A stretch of 64,000 bases of DNA, from positions 7,144,001 to 7,208,000 of the forward strand of contig JBBMOA010000001.1 of NCBI GenBank assembly GCA_037954235.1, given 5' to 3'. This stretch comes from Aulostomus chinensis. Lineage: Eukaryota; Chordata; Actinopteri; Syngnathiformes; Aulostomidae. The position numbers and the translations under genes are program-made. Below are positions 41,471 to 54,543 of this stretch, piece by piece. The first letter of the stretch is position 1. The number at the start of each line of letters is the position of its first letter. The notes under the pieces are model-generated. The model did not search any database, was not told where the DNA came from, and worked only from the letters and a program-made list of their open reading frames with translations.

Positions 41471-44400
41471 GTTGCGACGAACCTCAAAATATTGCGACAG
41501 AGATGTCAGATGAATTGCTAAAGATCTCAAAATGATGCGACATTGATTTCGTAAGAATTGCTAATGAACTCAAAATGATGCTAACAGTAATGGAGTGAAC
41601 GTTTCGAACAACCTTAAAGTGATGCTGACGGTAATGTAGTAATAGTTGCTACGAACCTCAAAAAAATGCGACAGTGATGTCAGAAGAATAGCTAATGATC
41701 TCAAAATAATGCGACAGTGATGTCGTAAGAATTGCCAATGAACTCAAGATGATGCTAACAGTAATGTAGTGATAGTTGCTAATAAACTCAGTGATGCTTA
41801 CAGTAATGTAGTAAGAGTTTCGAAAAACCTCAAAGTGATACTGACAGTCATGTAGTAAGTGTTTCGAACAACTTCAAAGTGATGCTGACAGTCTTTTAGT
41901 AAGAGTTTCGAACAACCTCAAAGTGATGCTAACAGTAATGTAGTGATAGATGCTAATAAACTCAAAGTGATGATGACAGTAATGTAGTAAGAGTTGCTAC
42001 GAACCTCAAAATGATGCGACAGTGATGTAGTAAGAATTGTTAATGATCTCAAAATGATGCAACAGTGATGTAGTAAGAATTGCTAATGAACTCAAAATGA
42101 TGCTAACAGTAATGGAGTGAAAGTTTCGAATAACCTCAAAGTGATGCTGACAGTCATGTACTAAGAGTTGCGACGAACCTCAAAATAATGCGACAGTTAT
42201 ATAGTAAAAGTTGCTACGAACCTCAAAATATTGTGACAGTGATGTCGGAAGAATTGCGAATGAATTCAAAATGATGCTAACAGTAATGTAGTGATAGTTG
42301 CTAATCAAGTCAGTAATGCTTACAGTAATGTAGTAAGTGTTGCTACGAACCTCAAAATAATGCGACAGTGATGTCGGAAGAATTGCTAAAGATCTCAAAA
42401 TGATGCGACAGTGATTTAGTAAGAATTGCTAATGATCTCAAAATGATGCTAACAGTAATGGAGTGAACGTTTCAATTAACCTCAAAGTGATGCTGAGAGT
42501 CATGTAGTAAGAGTTTCTACGAACCTCAAAATAATGCGACAGTGATGTCGGAAGAATTGCTAATGATCTCAAAATGATGCTAACAGTAATGGAGTGAAAG
42601 TTTCGAACAACCTCAAAGTGATGCTGACAGTCATGTAGTAGGAGTTGCTACGAACCTCAAAATAATTCGACAGTGATGTCAGAAGAATTGTTAAGGTCTC
42701 AAAATGATGCAACAGTGATGTCAGAAGAATTGGTAATGATCTCAAAATGATGCTAACAGTAATGGAGTGAACGTTTCGAATAACCTCAAAGTGATGCTGA
42801 CAGTCATGTACTAAGAGTTGCTACGAACCTTAAAATAATGCAACAATAATGTAGTAAGAGTTGCGACGAACCTCAAAATAATGTGACAGTGATGTCAGAA
42901 GAATTGCTAATGATCTCAAAATGATTTGAAAGTGATTTAGTAAGAATTGCTAATGAACTCAAAATGATGCTAACAGTAATGGAGTGAACGTTTCGAATAA
43001 CCTCAAAGTGATGCTGACAGTCATGTACTAAGAGTTGCTACAAACCTCAAAATAATGCGACAGTAATGTCGTAAAAGTTGCTACGAACCTCAAAATATTG
43101 CGACAGTGATGTCGGAAGAATTGCTAATGAACTTAAAATGATGCTAACAGTAATGTAGTGATAGTTGCTAATTAACTCAGTGATGCTTACAGTAATGTAG
43201 TAAGTGTTTCGAACAACCTCAAAGTGATGCTGACAGTCATTTAGTAAGAGTTGCTAATGAACTCAATTCAATGCTACAGTGATGTCGTGAGAATTGCTAA
43301 TTAACTCAAAATGATGCTAACAGTAATGTAGTGATAGTTGCTAATAAACTCAAAGTGATGCTGACAGTCATGTCGTAGGAGTTGCTACGAACCTCAAAAT
43401 AATGCGACAGTGATGTCAGATGAATTGCTAAAGATCTCAAAATGATGCGACATTGATTTAGTAAGAATTGCTAATGAACTCAAAATGATGCTAACAGTAA
43501 TGGAGTGAAAGTTTAGAATAACCTCAAAGTGATGCTGACAGTCATGTACTAAGAGTTGCTACGAACCTCAAAATAATGCGACAGTTATATAGTAAAAGTT
43601 GCTACGAACCTCAAAATATTGTGACAGTGATGTCGGAAGAATTGCTAATGAATTCAAAATGATGCTAACAGTAATGTAGTGATAGTTGCTAATCAAGTCA
43701 GTAATGCTTACAGTAATGTAGTAAGTGTTGCTACGAACCTCAAAATAATGCGACAGTGATGTCGGAAGAATTGCTAAAGATCTCAAAATGATGCGACAGT
43801 GATTTAGTAAGAATTGCTAATGATCTCAAAATGATGCTAACAGTAATGGAGTGAACGTTTCAATTAACCTCAAAGTGATGCTGACAGTCATGTAGTAAGA
43901 GTTTCTACGAACCTCAAAATAATGCGACAGTGATGTCGGAAGAATTGCTAATGAACTCAAAATGATGCTAACAGTAATGGAGTGAAAGTTTCGAATAACC
44001 TCAAAGTGATGCTGACAGTCATGCAGTAAGAGTTTCTACGAACCTCAAAATAATGCGACAGTGATGTCAGAAGAATTGCTAAAGATCTCAAAATGATGCG
44101 ACAGTGATTTAGTAAGAATTGCTACTGATCTCAAAATGATGCTAACATTAATGGAGTGAACGTTTCAAATAACCTCAAAGTGATGCTGACAGTCATTTAG
44201 TAAGAGTTTCTACGAACCTCAAAATAATGCGACAGTGATGTCGGAAGAATTGCTAATGAACTCAAAATGATGCTAACATTAATGGAGTGAAAGTTTCGAA
44301 TAACCTCAAAGTTATGCTGACGGTCATGTAGTAAGAGTTGCTACGAACCTCAAAATAATGCGACAGTAATGTAGAAAAAGTTGCGACGAACCTCAAAATA

Positions 44401-45460
44401 TTGCGACAGAGATGTCAGATGAATTGCTAAAGATCTCAAAATGATGCGACATTGATTTCGTAAGAATTGCTAATGAACTCAAAATGATGCTAACAGTAAT
44501 GGAGTGAACGTTTCGAACAACCTTAAAGTGATGCTGACGGTAATGTAGTAATAGTTGCTACGAACCTCAAAAAAATGCGACAGTGATGTCAGAAGAATAG
44601 CTAATGATCTCAAAATAATGCGACAGTGATGTCGTAAGAATTGCCAATGAACTCAAGATGATGCTAACAGTAATGTAGTGATAGTTGCTAATAAACTCAG
44701 TGATGCTTACAGTAATGTAGTAAGAGTTTCGAAAAACCTCAAAGTGATACTGACAGTCATGTAGTAAGTGTTTCGAACAACTTCAAAGTGATGCTGACAG
44801 TCTTTTAGTAAGAGTTTCGAACAACCTCAAAGTGATGCTAACAGTAATGTAGTGATAGATGCTAATAAACTCAAAGTGATGATGACAGTAATGTAGTAAG
44901 AGTTGCTACGAACCTCAAAATGATGCGACAGTGATGTAGTAAGAATTGTTAATGATCTCAAAATGATGCAACAGTGATGTAGTAAGAATTGCTAATGAAC
45001 TCAAAATGATGCTAACAGTAATGGAGTGAAAGTTTCGAATAACCTCAAAGTGATGCTGAATGTCATGTACTAAGAGTTGCTACGAACCTCAAAATAATGC
45101 GACAGTTATATAGTAAAAGTTGCTACGAACCTCAAAATATTGTGACAGTGATGTCGGAAGAATTGCGAATGAATTCAAAATGATGCTAACAGTAATGTAG
45201 TGATAGTTGCTAATCAAGTCAGTAATGCTTACAGTAATGTAGTAAGTGTTGCTACGAACCTCAAAATAATGCGACAGTGATGTTGGAAGAATTGCTAAAG
45301 ATCTCAAAATGATGCGACAGTGATTTAGTAAGAATTGCTAATGATCTCAAAATGATGCTAACAGTAATGGAGTGAACGTTTCAATTAACCTCAAAGTGAT
45401 GCTGACAGTCATGTAGTAAGAGTTTCTACGAACCTCAAAATAATGCGACAGTGATGTCGG
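41160..45460 (+). repeat. 2,909-bp segmental duplication in the array
   Basis: 'tgctactgatctc' at 41,211 and 44,120 is offset by 2,909 bp (67 monomers), and the following ~1.4 kb is collinear in both copies. A related block also starts near 43,568, 1,388 bp after 42,180 and 1,521 bp before 45,089. The E monomer 'cagttatatagtaaaag' occurs in all three, so this stretch went through several unequal exchanges. Confidence 0.7.
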
Positions 45461-46689
45461 AAGAATTGCTAATGAACTCAAAATGATGCTAACAGTAATG
45501 GAGTGAAAGTTTCGAATAACCTCAAAGTGATGCTGACGGTCATGTAGTAAGAGTTGCTACGAACCTCAAAATAATGCGACAGTAATGTAGAAAAAGTTGC
45601 TATGAACCTCAAAATATTGCGACAGAGATGTCAGATGAATTGCTAAAGATCTCAAAATGATGCGACATTGATTTAGTAAGAATTGCTAAAGAACTCAAAA
45701 TGATGCTAACAGTAATGGAGTGAACGTTTCTAACAACCTTAAAGTGATGCTGACAGTAATGTAGTAATAGTTGCTACGAACCTCAAAAAAATGCGACAGT
45801 GATGTCAGAAGAATAGCTAATGATCTCAAAATAATGCGACAGTGATGTCGTAAGAATTGCCAATGAACTCAAAATGATGCTAACAGTAATGGAGTGAAAG
45901 TTTCGAATAACCTCAAAGTGATGCTGACAGTCATGGACTAAGAGTTGCTACGAACCTCAAAATAATGCGACAGTAATGTAGTAAAAGTTGCTACGAACCT
46001 CAAAATATTGCGACAGTGATGTCGGAAGAATTGCTAATGAACTCAAAATGATGCTAACAGTAATGTAGTGATAGTTGCTAATCAACTCAGTGATGCTTAC
46101 AGTAATGTAGTAAGTGTTTCGAATAACCTCAAAGTGATGCTGACAGTCTTGTACTAAGAGTTGCTACGAACCTCAAAATGATGCGACAGTGATGTCGGAA
46201 GAATTGCTAATGATCTCAAACTCATGCGACAGTGATGTAGTAAGAATTGCTAATGAACTCAAAATGATGCTAACAGTAATGGAGTGAAAGTTTCGAAAAA
46301 CCTCAAAGTGATGCTGACAGTCATGTACTAAGAGTTGGTACGAACCTCAAAAAAATGCGACAGTAATGTAGTAAAAGTTGCTACGAACCTCAAAATATTG
46401 CGACAGTGATGTCAGAAGAATCGCTAACGAACTCAAGATGATGCTAACCGTAATGTAGTGAAAGTTGCTAAGAACCTCAGTGATGCTTAGAGTAATGTAG
46501 AAAGAGTTTCGAACAACCTCAAAGTGATGCTGACAGTGATTTAGTAAGACTTGCTAATGAACTCAATTCAATGCTGCAGTGATGTCGTGAGAATTGCTCA
46601 TGAACTCAAAATGATGCTAACAGTAATGTAGGGATAGTTGCGAATAAACTCAAAGTGATGCTGACAGTCATGTAGTAAGAGTTGCTACG

Positions 46690-49600
46690 AACCTCAATAT
46701 AATGCGACAGTGATGTCGGAAGAATTGCTAATGATCTCAAAATGATGCTAACAGTAATGGAGTGAAAGTTTCGAACAACCTCAAAGTGATGCTGACAGTC
46801 ATGTAGTAGGAGTTGCTACGAACCTCAAAATAATTCGACAGTGATGTCAGAAGAATTGTTAAGGTCTCAAAATGATGCAACAGTGATGTCAGAAGAATTG
46901 GTAATGATCTCAAAATGATGCTAACAGTAATGGAGTGAACGTTTCGAATAACCTCAAAGTGATGCTGACAGTCATGTACTAAGAGTTGCTACAAACCTCA
47001 AAATAATGCGACAGTAATGTCGTAAAAGTTGCTACGAACCTCAAAATATTGCGACAGTGATGTCGGAAGAATTGCTAATGAACTTAAAATGATGCTAACA
47101 GTAATGTAGTGATAGTTGCTAATTAACTCAGTGATGCTGACAGTAATGTAGTAAGTGTTTCGAACAACCTCAAAGTGATGCTGACAGTCATTTAGTAAGA
47201 GTTGCTAATGAACTCAATTTAATGCCACAGTGATGTCGTGAGAATTGCTCAACAACTCAAAATGATGCTAAAAGTAATGTAGTGATAGTTGCTAATAAAC
47301 TCAAAGTGATGATGAAAGGAATGTAGTAAGAGTTGCTACGAACCTTAAAATAATGCAACAATAATGTAGTAAGAGTTGCAACGAACCTCAAAATATTGCG
47401 ACATTGATGTAGTAAGAATTGCTAATGAACTCAAAATGATGCTAACAGTAATGTAGTGAAACTTTCGAATAACCTCAAAATAATGCGACAGTAATGTAGT
47501 AAAAGTTGCTACGAACCTCAAAATATTGCGAAAGTGATGTCGGAAGAATTGCTAATGAACTCAAAATGATGCTAACAGTAATGGAGTGAAACTTTCCAAC
47601 AACCTCAAAGTGATGCTGACAGTCATTTAGTAAGAGTTGCTTATGAACTCAATTCAATGCTACAGTGATGTCGCGAGAATTGCTAATTAACTCAAAATGA
47701 TGCTAACTGTAATGTAGTGATAGTTGCTAATAAACTCAAAGTGATGCTGACAGTCATGTCGTAGGAGTTGCTACGAACCTCAAAATAATGCGACAGTGAT
47801 GTCAGAAGAATTGCTAAAGATCTCAAAATGATGCGACAGTGATGTCAGAAGAATTGGTAATGATCTCAAAATGATGCTAACAGTAATGGAGTGAACGTTT
47901 CGAATAACCTCAAAGTGATGCTGACAGTCATGTACTAAGAGTTGCTACAAACCTCAAAATAATGCGACAGTAATGTCGTAAAAGTTGCTACGAACCTCAA
48001 AATATTGCGACAGTGATGTCGGAAGAATTGCTAATGAACTTAAAATGATGCTAACAGTAATGTAGTGATAGTTGCTAATTAACTCAATGATGCTTACAGT
48101 AATGTAGTAAGTGTTTCGAACAACCTCAAAGTGATGCTGACAGTCATTTAGTAAGAGTTGCTAATGAACTCAATTTAATGCCACAGTGATGTCGTGAGAA
48201 TTGCTCAACAACTCAAAATGATGCTAAAAGTAATGTAGTGATAGTTGCTAATAAACTCAAAGTGATGATGACAGGAATGTAGTAAGAGTTGCTACGAACC
48301 TTAAAATAATGCAACAATAATGTAGTAAGAGTTGCAACGAACCTCAAAATATTGCGACATTGATGTAGTAAGAATTGCTAATGAACTCAAAATGATGCTA
48401 ACAGTAATGGAGTGAAACTTTCCAATAACCTCAAAATAATGCGACAGTGATTTAGTAAAAGTTGCTACGAACCTCAAAATATTGCGACAGTGATGTCGGA
48501 AGAATTGCTAATGAACTTAAAATGATGCTAACAGTAATGTAGTGATAGTTGCTAATTAACTCAATGATGCTTACAGTAATGTAGTAAGTGTTTCGAACAA
48601 CCTCAAAGTGATGCTGACAGTCATTTAGTAAGAGTTGCTAATGAACTCAATTTAATGCCACAGTGATGTCGTGAGAATTGCTCAACAACTCAAAATGATG
48701 CTAAAAGTAATGTAGTGATAGTTGCTAATAAACTCAAAGTGATGATGACAGGAATGTAGTAAGAGTTGCTACGAACCTTAAAATAATGCAACAATAATGT
48801 AGTAAGAGTTGCAACGAACCTCAAAATATTGCGACATTGATGTAGTAAGAATTGCTAATGAACTCAAAATGATGCTGACAGTAATGGAGTGAAACTTTCG
48901 AATAACCTCAAAATAATGCGACAGTAATGTAGTAAAAGTTGCTACGAACCTCAAAATATTGCGAAAGTGATGTCGGAAGAATTGCTAATGAACTCAAAAT
49001 GATGCTAACAGTAATGGAGTGAAACTTTCGAACAACCTCAAAGTGATGCTGACAGTCATTTAGAAAGAGTTGCTAATGAACTCAATTCAATGCTACAGTG
49101 ATGTCGTGAGAATTGCTAATTAACTCAAAATGATGCTAACTGTAATGTAGTGATAGTTGCTAATAAACTCAAAGTGATGCTGACAGTCATGTCGTAGGAG
49201 TTGCTACGAAACTCAAAATAATGCGACAGTGATGTCAGAAGAATTGCTAAAGATCTCAAAATGATGCGACAGTGATGTCAGAAGAATTGGTAATGATCTC
49301 AAAATGATGCTAACAGTAATGGAGTGAACGTTTCGAATAACCTCAAAGTGATGCTGACAGTCATGTACTAAGAGTTGCTACAAACCTCAAAATAATGCGA
49401 CAGTAATGTCGTAAAAGTTGCTACGAACCTCAAAATATTGCGACAGTGATGTCGTAAGAATTGCTAATGAACTTAAAATGATGCTAACAGTAATGTAGTG
49501 ATAGTTGCTAATTAACTCAGTGATGCTTACAGTAATGTAGTAAGTGTTTCGAACAACCTAAAAGTGATGCTGACAGTCATTTAGTAAGAGTTGCTAATGA

Positions 49601-50170
49601 ACTCAATTTAATGCCACAGTGATGTCGTGAGAATTGCTCAACAACTCAAAATGATGCTAAAAGTAATGTAGTGATAGTTGCTAATAAACTCAAAGTGATG
49701 ATGACAGGAATGTAGTAAGAGTTGCTACGAACCTTAAAATAATGCAACAATAATGTAGTAAGAGTTGCAACGAACCTCAAAATATTGCGACATTGATGTA
49801 GTAAGAATTGCTAATGAACTCAAAATGATGCTAACAGTAATGGAGTGAAACTTTCGAATAACCTCAAAATAATGCGACAGTAATGTAGTAAAAGTTGCTA
49901 CGAACCTCAAAATATTGCGAAAGTAATGTCGGAAGAATTGCTAATGAACTCAAAATGATGCTAACAGTAATGGAGTGAAACTTTCCAACAACCTCAAAGT
50001 GATGCTGACAGTCATTTAGTAAGAGTTGCTAATGAACTCAACTCAATGCTACAGTGATGTCGTGAGAATTGCTAATTAACTCAAAATGATGCTAACAGTA
50101 ATGTAGTGATAGTTGCTAATAAACTCAAAGTGATGCTGACAGTCATGTCGTAGGAGTTGCTACGAACCTC
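46690..50170 (+). repeat. ~956-bp (22-monomer) units, one with an internal 477-bp duplication
   Basis: 'agaagaattggtaatgatc' occurs at 46,891, 47,847 and 49,280, spacings 956 and 1,433 bp. The extra 477 bp (11 monomers) is an internal duplication: 'caatttaatgccacagtg' lies near 47,213, 48,169, 48,645 and 49,594. Earlier relatives of the same cassette lie near 38,036, 39,337 and 42,638, marked by 'ataattcgacag'. Confidence 0.7.
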
Positions 50171-50339
50171 AAAATGATGCGACAGTGATGTCAGAAGAAT
50201 TGGTAATGATCTCAAAATGATGCTAACAGTAATGGAGTGAACGTTTCGAATAACCTCAAAGTGATGCTCACAGTCAAGTAGTTAGAGTTGCTACGAACCT
50301 CAAAATAATGCGACAGTGATGTCAGAAGAATTGCTAATG

Positions 50340-52790
50340 ATCTCAAAATGATGCGACAGTGATGTAGTAAGAATTGCTGATGAACAAAAAATGATGCTAA
50401 CAGTAATGGAGTGAAAGTTTCGAATAACCTCAAAGTGATGCTGACAGTCATGTAGTAAGTGTTGCTACGAACCTCAAAATATTGCGACAGTGATGTCGGA
50501 AGAATTGCTAATGAACTCAAAATGATGCTAACAGTAATGTAGTGATAGTTGCTAATTAACTCAAAGTGATGCTGACAGCCATGTAGTAAGAGTTGCTACT
50601 AACCTCAATTTAATGCTACAGTGATGTCTATAAATTGCTAATAAACTCAAAATGATGCTAACAGTAATGTAGTGATAGTTGCTAATAAACTCAAAGTGAT
50701 ACTGACAGTAATGTAGTAAGAGTTGCTACGAACCTTTAAATAATGCAACAGTAATGTAGTAAAAGTTGCTACGAACCTAAAAATAATGCGGAAGGGATTT
50801 CGGAAGACTTGCTAATGATATCAAAATGATGCGACAGTGATGTAGTAAGAATTGCTAATGAACTCAAAATGATGCTAACAGTAATGGAGTGAAAGTTTCG
50901 AATAACCTCATAATGATGCTGATGGTCATGTAGTAAGAGTTGCTACGAACCTCAAAATAATGCGACAGTGATGTCAGTAGAATAGCTAAAGATCTCAAAA
51001 AGATGCGACAGTGATTTAGGAAGAATTGCTAATGAACTCAAAATGATGCTAACAGTAATGGAGTGAACGTTTCGAATAACCTCAAAGTGATGCTGACAGT
51101 CATGTACAAACAGTTGCTACGAACCTCAAAATAATGCGACAGTAATGTAGTAAAAGTTGCTACGAACCTCAAAATATTGCGACTGTGATGTCAGAAGAAT
51201 TGCCAATGAACTCAAGATGATGCTAACAGTAATGGAGTGAACGTTTCGAATAACCTCAAAGTGATGCTGACAGTCATGTCCTAAGAGTTGCTACGAACCT
51301 TTAAATAATGCGACAGTAATGTAGTAAAAGTTGCTACGTACCTCAAAATATTGGGACAGTGATGTCGGAAGAATTGCTAATGAACTTAAAATGATGCTAA
51401 CAGTAATGTAGTGATAGTTGCTAATCAACTCAAAGTGATGATGACAGTAATGTATTAAGAGTTGCTACGAACCTTAAAATAATGCAACAATAATGTAGTA
51501 AGAGTTGCTACGAACCTGATAATATTGCGACAGTGATGTCGGAAGAATTGCTAATGAACTCAAAATGATGCTAACAGTAATGTAGTGAAACTTTCGAATA
51601 ACCTCAAAGTGATGCTGACAGTCATGTAGTAAGTGTTGCTACGAACCTCAAAATAATGCCACAGTAATGTAGAAAGAGTTGCTACGAACCTCAAAATGAT
51701 GTGACAGTGATGTAGTAAGAATTGCTGATGAACAAAAAATGATGCTTAAAGTAATGGAGTGAAAGTTTCGAATAACCTCAAAGTGATGCTGACAGTCATG
51801 TAGAAAGTGTTGCTACGAACCTCAAAATATTGCGACAGTGATGTCGGAAGAATTGCTAATGAACTCAAAATGATGCTAACAGGAATGTAGTGATAGTTGC
51901 TAATTAACTCAAAGTGATGCTGACAGTCATGTAGTAAGTGTTGCTACTAACCTCAATTTAATGCTACAGTGATGTCTATGAATTGCTAATAAACTCAAAA
52001 TGATGCTAACAGTAATGTAGTGATAGTTGCTAATAAACTCAAAGTGATACTGACAGTAATGTAGTAAGAGTTGCTACGAACCTTTAAATAATGCAACAGT
52101 AATGTAGTAAAAGTTGCTACGAACCTAAAAATAATGCGTAAGGGATTTCGGAAGACTTGCTAATGATATCAAAATGATGCGACAGTGATGTAGTAAGAAT
52201 TGCTAATGAACTCAAAATGATGCTAACAGTAATGGAGTGAAAGTTTCGAATAACCTGATAATGATGCTGATGGTCATGTAGTAAGAGTTGCTACGAACCT
52301 CAAAATAATGCGACAGTGATGTCAGTAGAATAGCTAAAGATCTCAAAATGATGCGACAGTGATTTAGTAAGAATTGCTAATGAACTCAAAATGATGCTAA
52401 CAGTAATGGAATGAACGTTTCGAATAACCTCAAAGTGATGCTGACAGTCATGTACAAACAGTTGCTACGAACCTCAATATAATGCGACAGTAATGTAGTA
52501 AAAGTTGCTACGAACCTCAAAATATTGCGACAGTGATGTCAGAAGAATTGCTAATGAACTCAAGATGATGCTAATAGTAATGGAGTGAACGTTTCGAATA
52601 ACCTCAAAGTGATGCTGACAGTCATGTCCTAAGAGTTGCTACGAACCTCATAATAATGCGACAGTAATGTAGTAAAAGTTGCTACGTACCTCAAAATATT
52701 GGGACAGTGATGTCGGAAGAATTGCTAATGAACTTAAAATGATGCTAACAGTAATGTAGTGATAGTTGCTAATCAACTCAGTGATGCTTA
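50340..52790 (+). repeat. Two tandem 1,348-bp units (31 monomers) near the array end
   Basis: Four markers are each exactly 1,348 bp apart: 'gaattgctgatgaacaaaa' (50,371 and 51,719), 'gtgatgtcta' (50,621 and 51,969), 'gatggtcatg' (50,921 and 52,269) and 'ttgctacgta' (51,331 and 52,679). The copies are visibly more diverged than the 4,458-bp pair, as expected nearer an array edge. Confidence 0.75.
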
Positions 52791-53519
52791 CAGTAATGTA
52801 CTAAGTGTTTCGAATAACCTCAAAGTGATGCTGACAGTCATGTTGAAACAGTTGCTACGAACCTCAAAATAATGCGACAGTGATGTCGGAAGAATTGCTC
52901 ATGATCTCAAAATGATGCTAACAGTAATCTAGTGATAGTTGCTAATCAACTCAGTGATGCTTGCAGTAATGTCGTAAGTGTTTCGAATAACCTCAAAGTG
53001 ATGGTGACAGTCATGTAGTAAGAGTTGCTACGAACCTCAAAATAATGCGACAGTGATGTCAGAAGAATTGCTAAAGATCTCAAAATGATGCGACAGTGAT
53101 TTAGTAAGAATTGCTAATGAACACAAAATGATGCTAGCAGTAATGGAGTGAATGTTTCGAATAACCTCAAAGTGATGCTGACAGTCATGTACTAAGTGTT
53201 GCTACGAACCTAAAAATAATGCGACATTAATGGAGTAAAAGTTGCTACGAACCTCAAAATATTGCGACAGTGATGTCGGAAGAATTGGTAATGATCTCAA
53301 ACTGATGGGACAGTGATGTCAGAAGAATTGCTAATGATCTCAAAATGATGCGACAGTGATGTAGTAAGTGTTTCGAACAACCTCAAAGTGATGCTGACAG
53401 TCATGTCGTAAGAGTTGCTACGAACCTCAAAATAATGCTACAGTGATGTAGTAAGAATTGCTAATGAACTCAAAATGATGCTAACAGTAATGGAGTGAAA
53501 TTTTCGAATAACCTCAAAA

Positions 53520-53770
53520 TGATGCTAACAGTAATCTAGTAAGAGCTGCTAAAAACCTCAAAATAATGCTACAGTTATGTAGGAAGAATTGTTAATGAAT
53601 TCAAAAATGATGCTGACAGTGATGTAGTAAGAATTGATAATAAACTCAAAATGATGCTGACAGTGATGTAGTAAGAATTGCTGAAGATCCCAAAATGATG
53701 CTGACAGTAATGTAGTGATAGTTGCTAATAAACTCAAAATGATGCTTACAGAAATGTAGTAAGAGTTGAA
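53520..53770 (+). repeat. Divergent inner edge of the left array
   Basis: After the last D monomer (about 53,503) the final ~250 bp are more diverged. They lose the subtype order and most often read 'gatgctgacagtgatg'. The repeat stops after 'gtagtaagagttgaaac', followed by unique sequence. This edge resembles the divergent inner part of the right array. Confidence 0.7.
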
Positions 53771-53879
53771 ACTAGAACAACAAACTGTCCTCTGATGGTT
53801 GGAAAGGTTGGTTTGGTCCGTCCTCTCACTCATCATTAAAAGCCCTTATTACTCATCATTCATCCAATCTGACACTCAC

Positions 53880-54059
53880 GTCTGCAGAGGGGAATCCCCA
53901 GCAACCCACGGCCCACATGGAGCAGTCTCGGCCAATCACGTGGGGCCTGCAGCGGCACCGACCACCAAATGACTCGCAGGTGTCACTCTCAGCTCCAACC
54001 TCATGGCAGGCACAAGGCAGGGCGCCGTTGTTGAAGAGAGCCCAAGAGACACAGCTGAG
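53880..54059 (-). CDS. lama5-like exon 6 of 6 (first laminin EGF-like repeat after domain IVb)
   Basis: The exon is 180 bases (60 codons, phase 0), with acceptor 'tctgtctcag' and donor 'gcagac|gtgagt'. It reads LSCVSWALFNNGALPCACHE, then VGAESDTCESFGGRCRC and RPHVIGRDC, ending near GFP. The order of cysteines is that of a laminin EGF-like repeat. The cysteine expected two residues after RDCS is a tryptophan and a nearby tyrosine is a cysteine (CSMWAVGCWGFP where the family has CSRCATGYWGFP). Such a repeat would lose a disulphide, which supports decay. The next exon would lie to the left, beyond at least 53.8 kb of satellite. Confidence 0.8.
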
Positions 54060-54423
54060 CTGAGACAGAATGGAGACGAAGGACAGGAGGGACGACAGAG
54101 AAAAAGGAAACATTAGCAAGACATTTTAGGAAAATTAGTTTAGTGGGGAAAAGGTTCTTAGCCAAACTTGCTCAATGGAAGGACAACAAAAAAACAAAGA
54201 TCTTCAAAAGAAAATTTGCACAAAATGATACCCTGCAAGAGAAAGTAAATCAAGAACTAAATATTCTTGAGGCTCAGGTCTTTAGTTCCAATGCTTGTAA
54301 ATGACATCTGAATGCATTCACAACCCAAATCTGAGCAGACAGAAGCGTCCCAGTCAGGCCCAGTTTAGTTCCTCTAGAACATTCAGGGATACAGAACAGG
54401 GACCAACTCAGGCTGAGAGACAC
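54060..54423. other. Intron between lama5-like exons 5 and 6
   Basis: About 360 bp, AT-rich near 54,120-54,290. I recognise no repeat, RNA gene or coding segment in it. Confidence 0.5.
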
Positions 54424-54543
54424 CGACTTGACATGAAAGCTGTTGAGGCCACAGTTGCTGATGAAGTGGTCAGATTTCTCCAGTGGTTCTTGGTTCAGGG
54501 AGCTGGAGCTGGAGCTGCTCTCAGGCACCACCAGGACGTAATC
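54424..54543 (-). CDS. lama5-like exon 5 of 6 (DYVLVVPE)
   Basis: The exon is 120 bases, with acceptor 'ctgtctctccag' and donor 'aagtcg|gtgtct'. It reads DYVLVVPE, a run of seven serines from an agc/tcc repeat, then LNQEPLEKSDHFISNCGLNS and FHVKS, with no frame break. Laminin alpha-5 has 'DYVLVVPE', then 'EPLDKS..FI..C' and '..YH.S' in the same order. The serine run is an expansion compared with the mammalian form I recall. Confidence 0.8.

Larger units (their letters stand above)
1..53770 (+). repeat. Left satellite array, ~43-bp monomer, higher-order organised
   Basis: This is a continuous tandem array of AT-rich monomers of 41-45 bp, truncated by the window start. Every monomer keeps a core of 'ctcaaaatgatg' followed by 'cagtgatg' or 'cagtaatg' and a 'tagtaag' end. 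Five subtypes recur: A (gaattgctaatgatctc, gcgacagtg), B (gaattgctaatgaactc, gctaacagtaatg), C (agttgctaatcaactcagtg, which lacks bases of the A-tract), D (gtttcgaacaacctcaaagtg, gctgacagtcatg) and E (gttgctacgaacctc, aataatgcgacag). B-C-D-E-A makes a pentamer of about 217 bp. I see no unique sequence or transposon insertion anywhere in the array. This is a satellite by structure; I cannot name its family, and a centromeric or pericentromeric role is only a guess. Confidence 0.97.

Noticed and set aside
1..53770. CRISPR array
   Set aside because: The repeats are contiguous with no unique spacers, the whole unit is conserved, and the setting is a vertebrate genome.
1..53770. CENP-B box in D monomers ('tttcgaacaacctca')
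   Set aside because: It has ttcg, four bases and an a as required, but lacks the cggg half of the box.
1569..53836. Many minus-strand open frames of 60-106 codons with similar proteins (e.g. 'YYITVSIILSSLAIL')
   Set aside because: They are translations of the satellite: the same peptide recurs with every higher-order unit, a 43-bp period shifts frame at each monomer, and no codon or domain signal is present. They cluster on the minus strand because the plus strand is rich in taa, tga and tag.
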